NCBI RefSeq assembly: GCF_006335145.1
Contig: NZ_VDMN01000011.1
Coordinates: 32,594 to 96,593, forward strand
Reading direction: 5' to 3'
Length of the DNA stretch: 64,000 nucleotides
DNA from: Aliirhizobium smilacinae
Lineage (GTDB): Bacteria; Pseudomonadota; Alphaproteobacteria; Rhizobiales; Rhizobiaceae
A program made the translations under genes and the position numbers. Positions 26,583 through 34,999 of the stretch are shown here, piece by piece. Below the pieces are notes generated by a model. It was not told the DNA's origin, did not search any database, and saw nothing but the letters and a program-made list of their open reading frames with translations. Every line of letters begins with the position of its first letter. Within the stretch, counting starts at the first letter, position 1.

Positions 26583-26739
26583 ATCCAGGAGATGTCGCCT
26601 GTTTGTTTGACGTCAGTGAGATGATCTGACCCGTGCGATCTCCGCGCTCGGCGCTTTCGATTTTTTCCACTGTTACGGCCGTCGCAATGGCGAGGTCCTC
26701 CAGACAATAACCGCAGGCGAGCCGCCTGCCTATGAGCAT
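26575..26739 (-). CDS. Possible small HTH-like protein
   Basis: The frame has 54 codons from ATG 26739. It contains MLIGRRLACGYCLEDLAIAT followed by AVTVEKIESAERGDR, which resembles the helix-turn-helix of XRE-type regulators (GRRL...LEDLA...V..IE.GER). It overlaps the start of the next small gene by 8 bases, as in a coupled pair, so HTH, small protein and SRAP could form one operon. No good ribosome binding site is visible. The match is short and only moderately convincing. Confidence 0.35.
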   Translation of the reverse strand: MLIGRRLACGYCLEDLAIATAVTVEKIESAERGDRTGQIISLTSNKQATSPGYG

Positions 26740-26922
26740 TTCGACAGCTTTCGTTTGTTGTATGCGTGGTCTATGTCGATCTAAGTTTTGGAATAACCAT
26801 TCGTCGTGTTGAAAGACACCTGAGCCTCAATTCGCCCTCAAGCTTGCAATCAAGATCCCGTTCCTCGTCGAGATGGAGGTGTTCTTCGAAACCGATTGGG
26901 ATCGGCGACAATGAAAGCCAAG

Positions 26923-26948
26923 CGGGCCGTCTCGTACGGCCCGTTTTT
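26923..26948 (+). terminator. Rho-independent terminator, rightward
   Basis: An 8-bp perfect stem CGGGCCGT / ACGGCCCG with a 5-base loop is followed by TTTTT on the + strand. It is a strong terminator for rightward transcription, yet no intact rightward gene precedes it. Just upstream, at 26813-26914, the + strand reads FALKLAIKIPFLVEMEVFFE and stops, which looks like the end of a lost gene. Confidence 0.65.
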
Positions 26949-26967
26949 CGATCGCCGGGAGTGGTCG

Positions 26968-27234
26968 TCAGCTCCCAGCTATCAGAGCGGTCTGTCTCGG
27001 TCGATAACCCCGTGCACGTTTCTGCTTCGCGAGATCGAGAAACAGATGCACAGCCTCTTCTTCCCGATCGAACAGATGTACCTTCGCCTGGCCCCTTGCT
27101 CCGATGCGGCCCCATTTTCTGGTCAGGCACGCCTCCCCAAACAGTGTCTCGGTGATCTCCATGACATAGTAGCGGGCCATATTGCTGGCCGGGTCGGTCC
27201 GTTCGACATAGATCTGGTAGGGTTGAGCGAGCAT
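26968..27234 (-). CDS. WGR-domain protein
   Basis: The protein is 88 residues and is made almost entirely of a WGR domain: YVERTDPASNMARYYVMEI, then LTRKWGRIGARGQ with the family's W-G-R core. WGR domains bind nucleic acid or protein and occur with PARP, in some MolR-like regulators, and as small stand-alone proteins common in rhizobial genomes. Its place beside SRAP and the dnaE2 cassette hints at a DNA-repair role, but that is inference. Confidence 0.8.
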   Translation of the reverse strand: MLAQPYQIYVERTDPASNMARYYVMEITETLFGEACLTRKWGRIGARGQAKVHLFDREEEAVHLFLDLAKQKRARGYRPRQTALIAGS

Positions 27235-27767
27235 AGCCGAGAATCTGCGATTTCGGGCACGTGGTCCAATGACAGATTTGAATCGGTTACCGACTTTCGA
27301 TTCACGTTTTTGATATGCGGATGACGTTGGCAGGCGGGTTGAACCAAGAGGGGACGGGCCGATCTTTGATCGGACGGCTCAATGCGCTTCGCTCACCGAA
27401 CCCGCTGCACGTTTCGTCCGTACGGTAACGATCCTCCCGCGGCAGGACCGAGAACGCCAAAGCCTCCAGGTAAACGCTGCTGTGGCCGACTGGCTGATGA
27501 TCAGTTGCACCAGCATTGTTGCGCATCAATCCCAAGCTACGCGGTCTTTGAGTTCCAATCTCTCGCCGGCTTGACCGAAGTTCAAGGACAGCTCCAAACC
27601 TTACCATCCTCCGTCAGATATGGTTTTCCAGCCCGAAGGGCCGGAGCGGGATTCCGCAGGGAGCACGCGAAGCGAGCGAAGGCATGAACGCGCTCCCCAT
27701 AGCGCTGAAGAGAATGCCGCAGCTTGTGGAAAAACCTGGCCGAAGGCCGCCGCTTCATGTGCCGGTG
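27235..27767. other. Intergenic stretch, no supported gene
   Basis: These 533 bases separate the WGR gene from the end of traG. Frames in both directions are short and odd in composition. A 101-codon leftward frame (27302-27607) may be a decayed gene, but I recognise nothing in it. Several short GC-rich inverted repeats lie near 27625-27690. No transposase motif was seen. Confidence 0.35.
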
Positions 27768-29723
27768 TCAGCCGGCTGCTTTCGGCGCAAAGTTTGAGGT
27801 TTTTACCCGCGACGCCATCTCATCACGGCGGAAATAGATAGCGCGCCCACAACGCAGCGGCGGGTTTCCGCTAGTGAAAATGATCTGCTCGTCGGTCCGC
27901 ATCTGTGTGACCTCATGAGCCAGGATCAACGGGCGCTGCGAGAGCTGTTTGGAACGGGTGCGCCCACTGCGGCCACCATTGGAATTGCGCGTCACCTGAT
28001 CGACTTCTATGGTCGTCGTGCCGCAACGTCTGGAAATGTAGTCGGCAGTATCGGTATCGTTGACCGCCGAGAACGAAACCCAGGACGCGGATTCAAACCA
28101 CTTGCTCGTCGCGTCGCGTCCCCCAAATGCTTCACGCATCTGGCCGAGCGACTGGAACAGCATCAGCAAGGTGATGCCGTATTTTCGGCCAGCATCGCGG
28201 GCGGTTTCGATGATGCGCATATAGCCAAGACGTGCTGCCTCATCGAGGAGGAAGAGAGCGCGTTCGGACACATCGCCATTGCGATTATAGAGCGCCTTCA
28301 GGAACGCCCCGATAATCACGCGCGCCATGCCCGGATGGTTTTCGAGTGTCGAAAGATCGATGTTGATGAACACCGTCATATTGCCGGAGGCGATGTCTTC
28401 AGTCTGGAAAGCGTTTCCCGATACGAGTGCCGCATAATTCTCGTATGACAGCCAGTGCGTCTCCTTCGTCGCCGTCGCATAGACGCCCGAAAACGTCTGT
28501 TCGGTCATGTTGATAAAGGGCGCGACATTCTCTCGCACGAACCGCGATGACGTGTTCTTGTGAATCTTTTCGAGCTTTTTTTGAAGCGTTTTTTCCGGCT
28601 GGGCCAGCCGCTTGCGCACCATGCGCAGCGACTTCTCGCCCGTCTTGAATTCGGGATCTTCGTCCGGGTCGTCTTCGATCTCATCGAGATCGGTGAGCAT
28701 CACGTCGGCGATAACAGCCGCGATGAGCTGCTCGGCGGTGGTTCGGAAAAAGTCGTCCGACCCGGAACTGATGCGCGGCTTTTCGCTCATCAGCCATGCG
28801 GCCACCGAGGCGATATCCTCTTCCGGTGTATTGCCGTGTTTACCGATCCAGTCGAGCACGTTGAACCCAATATGGGGCGACCGCGGATCGAGCGAAACGA
28901 CGTCCTGGTGGTTTCGTGTCCGATGCTCACTGACCATCGGCGCGATTTCGGTCGATGGATCAAGCACGATCATGGACCCTTTGAACTTCAATGCCGTGGG
29001 AATGACTACGGACGTGGTTTTGAAGCCGCCCGAGCCGGCGAATACGAGGCCATGCGTAGATCCAAATCCGGCGTCGAAACCAAGCAGGGGCGCTTTGCCG
29101 CCTTTGCCCCAGGTCTCCTTTCGACGGGGATCGAAGCCAACCTGACCGATACTATCCTGATCAGGCCGGTAGTTCTCTCCAACGACAATCCCGCCAGTCG
29201 GCGGGAAAAGTCTGGCGGCGTGAGACAGGCTCATCCAGTCGTTTGCACCATGGACGGCCCTTGTGCCTTTCAGGCGCTTCGGACCTGTCCGACCGAACGC
29301 CATGTTGCCACGCTGCCCAACCTTCAAACCGAAGATCGAGACCAAAAAGCAGCTTGCTGTGCCAGCGATTGTGAACCAGTCGATCAGAGGCCCAAGAATA
29401 GCGTTAGGCTGGCTAGCTCGAATTCCGATCAGCCGCGATGCCTCGCCGCCGACGCCCAGCGCCATCGACAAAAGCCCACCGATCAGCACACCCCATCCTG
29501 CCCACTGGATGTGCAGCGAGCCTTTCGTGGCGAACAGAAAGACGAGACCAATGAGTGCAGCCGTTGCGTAGGGAATGGCGAGACCGATGCGACCCAATGT
29601 CTGGTAGGCTTGCGGACTGGTGCCGAAACCGGCCAGCCAGAATTCAATCCCTTTCATTCCAATTGTAAGTGCCAGCATCAAGGCCGCCGGCACGATCACG
29701 AGCATCATCTTCTTGGGCAACAT
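27768..29723 (-). CDS. traG: TraG, VirD4-type conjugative coupling protein
   Basis: The protein is about 651 residues. Four hydrophobic segments lie in the first 150 residues. The ATPase domain follows: Walker A FAGSGGFKTTS near residue 235, and Walker B ALFLLDEAARLGYM. The C-terminus ends RAIYFRRDEMASRVKTS. It docks the relaxase-DNA complex to the type IV secretion channel. I chose ATG 29723 (GAGGG 7 bases upstream), which overlaps traD; the frame also opens earlier. Gene order traC-traD-traG on the - strand matches Ti plasmids. No channel genes (trb or virB) are in the window. Confidence 0.95.
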   Translation of the reverse strand: MLPKKMMLVIVPAALMLALTIGMKGIEFWLAGFGTSPQAYQTLGRIGLAIPYATAALIGLVFLFATKGSLHIQWAGWGVLIGGLLSMALGVGGEASRLIGIRASQPNAILGPLIDWFTIAGTASCFLVSIFGLKVGQRGNMAFGRTGPKRLKGTRAVHGANDWMSLSHAARLFPPTGGIVVGENYRPDQDSIGQVGFDPRRKETWGKGGKAPLLGFDAGFGSTHGLVFAGSGGFKTTSVVIPTALKFKGSMIVLDPSTEIAPMVSEHRTRNHQDVVSLDPRSPHIGFNVLDWIGKHGNTPEEDIASVAAWLMSEKPRISSGSDDFFRTTAEQLIAAVIADVMLTDLDEIEDDPDEDPEFKTGEKSLRMVRKRLAQPEKTLQKKLEKIHKNTSSRFVRENVAPFINMTEQTFSGVYATATKETHWLSYENYAALVSGNAFQTEDIASGNMTVFINIDLSTLENHPGMARVIIGAFLKALYNRNGDVSERALFLLDEAARLGYMRIIETARDAGRKYGITLLMLFQSLGQMREAFGGRDATSKWFESASWVSFSAVNDTDTADYISRRCGTTTIEVDQVTRNSNGGRSGRTRSKQLSQRPLILAHEVTQMRTDEQIIFTSGNPPLRCGRAIYFRRDEMASRVKTSNFAPKAAG

Positions 29724-29922
29724 CCTCGAACCCTCTTTTGCCGATGGCTTGCAGCCTTGCCCATTCTCCTTCAACCTCGTTCAGGTGATTTGGGAGCTCC
29801 ATCAGCCAACCGAGCAATACGGCTTTGTCGATATCCCGAAGTCCGGCTTTGACCACCAGGCCGCCAAGCTGGATCTTCTCGCGCGTGTCCTTTTTGCGAT
29901 CCTCGTTTCGGGCCGACTGCAA
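29644..29922 (-). CDS. traD: TraD, small conjugation protein
   Basis: The protein is 92 residues: MQSARNEDRKKDTREKIQLG, then GLVVKAGLRDIDKAVLLG, the signature of Ti-type TraD. The start is TTG 29922 with AGGAGAG 5 bases upstream. The C-terminus overlaps the start of traG by about 80 bases, longer than the usual 71-residue TraD. TraD is needed for Ti-type transfer in some plasmids; its exact role is not settled. Confidence 0.85.
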   Translation of the reverse strand: MQSARNEDRKKDTREKIQLGGLVVKAGLRDIDKAVLLGWLMELPNHLNEVEGEWARLQAIGKRGFEDVAQEDDARDRAGGLDAGTYNWNERD

Positions 29923-29950
29923 CTGTCTCTCCTTCTGGGCGATACGGCCT

Positions 29951-30175
29951 CTAAGCCGTCGTGTTGGACAGTTGCGACGAGGATTGAAATCGTGCGGCCA
30001 GTTCTTTCAGCGCCGACACGAGAACAGCGTCATCGATATCGATCTCATGCAATCCGGCTTTGACGGCGAGCGATCCGAGGCGTTCTGCCTCTCTCGCTTC
30101 TGCCTCTCTCAGCTCAGCCTTGAGCGCTTCCATGGCCGCTTTGATCTCAGCGGGCGATTTGGTTCTCTTTGCCAT
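29951..30175 (-). CDS. traC: TraC, oriT-proximal conjugation protein
   Basis: The protein is 74 residues, MAKRTKSPAEIKAAMEALKA and then a charged coiled-coil segment (LREAEAREAERLG). It belongs to the TraC family of rhizobial plasmids, related to MobC-like accessory proteins, which help the relaxase at oriT. I chose ATG 30175 because GGAG lies 8 bases upstream; the frame opens 19 codons earlier. The gene reads away from oriT and traA, as in Ti plasmids. Confidence 0.85.
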   Translation of the reverse strand: MAKRTKSPAEIKAAMEALKAELREAEAREAERLGSLAVKAGLHEIDIDDAVLVSALKELAARFQSSSQLSNTTA

Positions 30176-30273
30176 CGGGCTTGCTCCTTTCTCTTTCCGA
30201 TTGTTTTTGGGGGAAGCGCCAGCTTCCTTCAACCACAGATTTCTGCGTTAGCTGAAATCAACTTTACAAGGCA

Positions 30274-30365
30274 CCGGCCTTGCCGGTACTTTTTGTTCTG
30301 TTTCTAACAGCGCAGTAATACGTTGCTGCGCAACGTCTGCCGTAAGCGCCCCTTAGGTGGGCGCT
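30274..30365 (+). other. oriT: Origin of transfer (oriT) between traC and traA
   Basis: The gap between divergent traC and traA holds three inverted repeats in order. The first is ACCGGC-CTT-GCCGGT followed by TACTTTTTG, near 30274-30297. The second is ACGTTGC-TGC-GCAACGT at 30320-30336. Then comes CGTAAGCGCCCCTTA at 30341-30355, inside AGCGCCC-N7-GGGCGCT (30345-30365). A repeat followed by a TAAGYGCG/CCCTT-like site is the pattern of RSF1010/Ti-type nic regions cut by MobA/TraA relaxases. Position and pattern agree; the exact nick base is inferred. Confidence 0.8.
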
Positions 30366-30386
30366 CTTTGTCCGGAGATTTCTCTC

Positions 30387-33300
30387 TTGGCGATTACGCA
30401 TTTCACCCCCCAGATCATCAGCCGCGGTGAAGGCCGATCGGCAGTTGCCGCGGCCGCGTATCGTCACACCGCCCGCATGGAGAACGAGCGGGAAGGGCGG
30501 GTTGCGGACTTCTCCAACAAGCCCGGTCTTGTCCATAGCGAGTTTGCGCTACCGGACGATGCGCCGGACTGGGCACGAGCGCTGAAGGACGGCAAGACAC
30601 CGGCGCAGTCGTCCGAGGCGTTCTGGAACAAGGTCGAAGCGTTTGAGACGAGGAAGGACGCGCAGCTCGCCAAGGAATTCATTCTGGCAGTGCCTATCGA
30701 ACTTTCGACCGAGCAGAATATCGCGATGATGCGGGACTTCGTATCCTCCGTCGTGACGGCTCGAGGCCTTGTGGCCGATTGGGTCTACCACGATGCAACG
30801 GGCAATCCGCATCTGCATTTGATGACGAGCTTACGACCGTTGACCCATGACGGATTCGGAGGAAAGAAAGTCGTCATTCTTGATGAGAACGGCCAGCCGC
30901 AAAGATCGAAGTCCGGTCAGATTCAGTACAAGTTATGGGCTGGCGACAAGACCGACTTTCTCGAATTGCGAGATGCCTGGTACTCCATGCAGAACAAGCA
31001 TCTGCGCCTGAACGGCCATGACATTCGCGTCGATGGGCGCTCCTATGCCGAGCGCGGGATCGGGCTTGTGCCAACGCCGCATATTGGCGTTTCGACCAAA
31101 AACATTCAGCGCGAGGCGGAGGCGGAGAGCCGCACTATCGATCTCGAACGACTGGCGTTGCATCAGGCCGCACGGCGCGAAAACGCGCACCGGATCGAGC
31201 AGCGGCCGGAGATCGTGCTTGATGCGATCTCGTGGGAAAAAACGGTGTTCGACGAGCGTGATATCGCCAGGTATCTTCATCGTTATATTGATGACGCCGG
31301 CCAGTTTTCGAACCTGATGGCGCGAATCCTGCAGAGCCCGGAGCTTTCGCTTCTGGAAGCTGAAGAGGTTGATTTCGCGACCGGCGAAATTCTGCCGAAC
31401 CGCTACGCCACCCGCGACATGATCCGCATGGAGGCGGACATGGCGGACCAGGCACAACGTCTTTCGGTCGTTTCCGGCTTTGACGTTTCACGCTCGACAC
31501 GCAAGGAAGTCTTCGCTGCCAATGCCAAGCTTTCCGACGAGCAGAAAGTGGCGATCGAGCGCATTACCGGTGACGAGCGGTTGTCGCTTGTGGTCGGCCG
31601 TGCCGGCGCCGGCAAGACCACGATGATGAAAGCCGCCCGCGAGATTTGGGAGGCGAATGGCTACAAGGTCGTCGGCGGGGCGCTTGCAGGAAAGGCGGCG
31701 GAGGGGCTCGAAAAAGAAGCTGGCATCAAGAGCCGCACCCTGGCGTCTTGGCAATTGCAGTGGAAGGAAGGCCGGTCTGCGATCGACAACAAGACGGTCT
31801 TCGTGATCGACGAAGCGGGCATGGTCGCCTCGCGGCAAATGGCAGAGTTTGTGTCTGCTATCGATCAGGCGGGAGCCAAACTTGTCCTGGTTGGCGACGC
31901 GGACCAATTGCAACCGATTGAGGCGGGCGGAGCCTTCCGCAAGCTTGCCGACACCATCGGCTATGCCGAGTTGGGTACGATCTGGCGCCAGCGCGAGCAG
32001 TGGATGCGTGATGCGTCGATGGATCTTGCGCGCGGCAGAGTCCGAGAAGCGCTGAGCGCCTATCACGAGAAGGGTCACGTGAAGGAAGCAACCACCAAGG
32101 CGGATGCGATCGCTGCCCTGGTCAGAGACTGGATTGCCGATTACGACCCGGCCCGGTCCAGCCTGATTATCGCCTATATGCGCAAGGACGTCCGGGCGCT
32201 CAACGAGCAGGCCCGGGCCGCGTTGCAGGAGCGCGGCGTCATTGGGCATGGCGCAGAGTTTCGCACCGAGGACGGTATGCGGAATTTTAGCGCCGGCGAT
32301 CAGATCGTTTTCCTGAAAAACGAGAAGTCGCTTGGCGTCATGAACGGCATGATCGCCCGCGTCGTAGAAGCCGAGAAGGGCAAGATCGTCGCAGAAGTCG
32401 GCGGTGAGGGGCGTGGCCCCGGCACGTCGCGCCGTGTCGAGATCGATCAGGCTTTCTATCGCAACGTCGATCATGGCTATGCCACCACCATCCACAAAAG
32501 CCAGGGCGCGACCGTCGATCGCGTCAAGGTTCTGGCCTCGTCCATGTTCGACCGCCATCTCTCCTACGTCGCGCTCACTCGCCACCGAGACAGCGTGGAA
32601 CTTTATGCCGCGGCGCAGGAGTTCGCCCGTTACAGTCGTGTCGACCATGCTGCCGGCATTACCGGCACGCTCGTCGATGCTGGCATGGCGAAGTTCCGCG
32701 AAGGCGATGATGTAAAGCCTACGCCTTATGCGGACCTGGTTGATGCTGCCGGCACGACACATCGCCTGTGGGGCGTCAGCCTCCCAGATGCCATGGAGAA
32801 GGGTGGCGTGACCGTTGGCGATGTGCTGACGCTGCGCAAAGATGGCACCGAGGAAGTCGTTATCAAGATACCGGTTGTGGATGAGATAACGGGAGCCAAA
32901 ACGTGGGAAGAGCGCGTCGGCGAGCGCAATGTGTGGACTGCAACGCTTGTCGGTGATCGAGATCCAGCCGCGCAGAGTATCGCGGCTGCGCACCTCTATT
33001 CCACGGGTGGTCGTGTCGATCACAGCGCCGGCATTGTTGGTGAACTGGTGAAGACAGGCAAGGCTCACTTCCGCGAGGATGAGAAGGGCCGCGAAACGCC
33101 ACATGCCGATATTCGCACCCCCGATGGCGCGGTCCATCGCGTGTGGGGCGTTTCCTTGCCGAATGCTATTGCGTATTCCGGCGCTGTGGTTGGCGACACC
33201 GTTCGTTTGCGCCGCGATGGTGTCGAGGACGTCAATGTTCCGGTGCGTAAAGGCGATCCAGCGACGGGCAAAACCACGACCACATGGGAAAGCGCCCAGC

Positions 33301-34469
33301 GCAATTTGTGGACGGCTGAGATCATCGAGACAGCCGCCGCCCGGGCCGCTCGCGTCGATGCCATCCCGCAGCAGCCGGAACAATCGAAGATTTTGACCCA
33401 GCTTGTCGCCCGTACGTCGCGCTCGGGCGCGAAGACGACGACGCTCGACTTTGCGGGCTCGCGCCACTACGGCCAGGCGCTTGATTATGCCAACAATAGA
33501 GGCTTGTATGGGCTTCGGGTTGCCAGGGCCCTCGCCAGGGATCAGGCTCGCTGGATCAAGTTTCAGCGTGACAGGATCGCAGCAGCAGGCGCGAAGCTTT
33601 CGCAATTCATCGAGCGCTTCGGCCAACACCAGGGCCAGACCGTTTTGAACCGGGCTGCCCTGGCGGCAGCGCCCAGCCGGCCCTGGCTGCGCGGTATCGC
33701 GACCTGGGCGAGTTCCATCAAGCAAGCTGTGGAGACAAAAGTGCAAGGCGATGCGACCCTCACCGTTCATTGGACCAAAATCAATGAGCGCATGAAGTTC
33801 ATCTACGAGAAGCCGGATGATGCGATGAAGGCAATGAATCTTGCCCCAGCCCTGAACGGTAACGATACGACCGCCAAGGCCGCTCAGGACCGCATTATCA
33901 ACCAGCTCGCCACCAATCCAGAGGCGTATGGTGCGATCAAGGGTAAGACCGGCCTGCTGGCGTCCACTGCGTCCAAGGCCCAGCGACAAAATGCATTGTG
34001 CCATGTCGATCCGTTGGCGAAATCGATCAGAGACTATGTCCGCATCCGTGCCGAAGTGCAGGAACTGCACACCGGCACCCTGTCTCAGGAGCGAGATCGC
34101 CAGCGCGTCGATGTGCCTTCGATTTCCAATGATTCCAGCCGTACTCTCGAGCGCATCCGCGACGCGATCGATCGCAACGACCTGCATTCGCATCTTGGCT
34201 TTGCCCTTTCCGACCGTATCGTCAGGGCCGAGATCGAGGGCTTGAACAAGGCGCTCGATGAGAAGTTCGGGGCGAACACGTTCAGCAATGCCGAGCCAAA
34301 AGGCCGGAAGTTTGATGCCGCGGCGGCAAAGGTAATGCCGGAGGATCAGGCGAAGCTCGCTCAGGCATGGCCGCTGTTTAATGCGGCGCGCAAGGTAGCC
34401 TCTCATCAGAGGGAGCAAGCGCAGGCGCAGGCGAAGGTACAAACCCAAAAGCCGGGGCTGACCCGTTGA
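30387..34469 (+). CDS. traA: TraA, conjugative relaxase-helicase with BID-like tail
   Basis: The protein is 1360 residues from TTG 30387 (GGAG 9 bases upstream), giving the family start MAITHFTPQ; the frame opens at GTG 30357 inside the oriT repeat. The relaxase domain holds the metal histidines GNPHLHLMTSL near residue 140. A RecD-like helicase follows: VVGRAGAGKTT near 402, VFVIDEAGM, and YATTIHKSQGATVD. It is longer than Ti TraA because residues 751-860 and 876-985 are a tandem repeat (RVDHAAG / RVDHSAG, WGVSLPDAM / WGVSLPNAI, NVWTATL / NLWTAEI). Near 1130-1230 a BID-like domain (IYEKPDDAMKAMNLAP, then NPEAYGAIKGKTG) probably acts as the secretion signal for the coupling protein. Confidence 0.95.
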   Translation: MAITHFTPQIISRGEGRSAVAAAAYRHTARMENEREGRVADFSNKPGLVHSEFALPDDAPDWARALKDGKTPAQSSEAFWNKVEAFETRKDAQLAKEFILAVPIELSTEQNIAMMRDFVSSVVTARGLVADWVYHDATGNPHLHLMTSLRPLTHDGFGGKKVVILDENGQPQRSKSGQIQYKLWAGDKTDFLELRDAWYSMQNKHLRLNGHDIRVDGRSYAERGIGLVPTPHIGVSTKNIQREAEAESRTIDLERLALHQAARRENAHRIEQRPEIVLDAISWEKTVFDERDIARYLHRYIDDAGQFSNLMARILQSPELSLLEAEEVDFATGEILPNRYATRDMIRMEADMADQAQRLSVVSGFDVSRSTRKEVFAANAKLSDEQKVAIERITGDERLSLVVGRAGAGKTTMMKAAREIWEANGYKVVGGALAGKAAEGLEKEAGIKSRTLASWQLQWKEGRSAIDNKTVFVIDEAGMVASRQMAEFVSAIDQAGAKLVLVGDADQLQPIEAGGAFRKLADTIGYAELGTIWRQREQWMRDASMDLARGRVREALSAYHEKGHVKEATTKADAIAALVRDWIADYDPARSSLIIAYMRKDVRALNEQARAALQERGVIGHGAEFRTEDGMRNFSAGDQIVFLKNEKSLGVMNGMIARVVEAEKGKIVAEVGGEGRGPGTSRRVEIDQAFYRNVDHGYATTIHKSQGATVDRVKVLASSMFDRHLSYVALTRHRDSVELYAAAQEFARYSRVDHAAGITGTLVDAGMAKFREGDDVKPTPYADLVDAAGTTHRLWGVSLPDAMEKGGVTVGDVLTLRKDGTEEVVIKIPVVDEITGAKTWEERVGERNVWTATLVGDRDPAAQSIAAAHLYSTGGRVDHSAGIVGELVKTGKAHFREDEKGRETPHADIRTPDGAVHRVWGVSLPNAIAYSGAVVGDTVRLRRDGVEDVNVPVRKGDPATGKTTTTWESAQRNLWTAEIIETAAARAARVDAIPQQPEQSKILTQLVARTSRSGAKTTTLDFAGSRHYGQALDYANNRGLYGLRVARALARDQARWIKFQRDRIAAAGAKLSQFIERFGQHQGQTVLNRAALAAAPSRPWLRGIATWASSIKQAVETKVQGDATLTVHWTKINERMKFIYEKPDDAMKAMNLAPALNGNDTTAKAAQDRIINQLATNPEAYGAIKGKTGLLASTASKAQRQNALCHVDPLAKSIRDYVRIRAEVQELHTGTLSQERDRQRVDVPSISNDSSRTLERIRDAIDRNDLHSHLGFALSDRIVRAEIEGLNKALDEKFGANTFSNAEPKGRKFDAAAAKVMPEDQAKLAQAWPLFNAARKVASHQREQAQAQAKVQTQKPGLTR

Positions 34470-34999
34470 GTACCCGTCGCAATGCCCTCGTTATTCTTGG
34501 CGCCGGCGCAATCTTGATCGGTGGCATCGCCAGCGCGTTTGCTTTCGGCGGCTACCGCATCAACTTCACCCCCTCCTATAATCTCGGGCTTTGGCAGATT
34601 GTCGCCTTGGATCGTGAGGTTAGGGCAGGGGATCGCATATTCATCTGCCCTCCAGACGGAAAGGCCGTCGAGCTGGCGCTTGAACGCCAATACCTGCCGC
34701 GTGGCCTTTGCGCATCCGGAAGTGGCCCGCTTATCAAAACTGTTGCGGCTACAGCTGGTCAGTCGGTCGAGATCGGCGGCCAGGTCATTATTGAAGGTAA
34801 TCTCCTTTACTCGTCTTGCGTCCTCACTGCCGACGCAGAAGGCCGGCCCATGCCGGTCTATGCCGGTGGCACAATTCCCGAGGGCACGGTTTTCCTGCAT
34901 TCCGAATTTGTTGGTTCCTATGACTCGAGATACTTTGGCCCACTTCCAGCCGACGGCACGCTTGGCCTCGCGCGAGAAGTTCTCACTTTCGCTCCGTAA
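34466..34999 (+). CDS. traF: TraF, signal-peptidase-like conjugation protease
   Basis: The protein is 177 residues with one N-terminal membrane segment (ALVILGAGAILIGGIASAFA), then an S26-type fold: NFTPSYNLGLW with the catalytic Ser and LIKTVAATAGQ with the catalytic Lys. Ti-type TraF matures and cyclises the conjugative pilin TrbC. The TTG start overlaps the traA stop (TTGA). The 3' end overlaps traB by 80 bases. Confidence 0.93.
   Translation: MSTRRNALVILGAGAILIGGIASAFAFGGYRINFTPSYNLGLWQIVALDREVRAGDRIFICPPDGKAVELALERQYLPRGLCASGSGPLIKTVAATAGQSVEIGGQVIIEGNLLYSSCVLTADAEGRPMPVYAGGTIPEGTVFLHSEFVGSYDSRYFGPLPADGTLGLAREVLTFAP

Noticed and set aside
27302..27607. A 101-codon leftward frame downstream of traG.
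   Set aside because: Composition is odd and I recognise no motif; at most a decayed gene.
30357..30386. GTG 30357 as the start of traA.
   Set aside because: It lies inside the oriT inverted repeat; TTG 30387 has a ribosome binding site and gives the family's conserved N-terminus.
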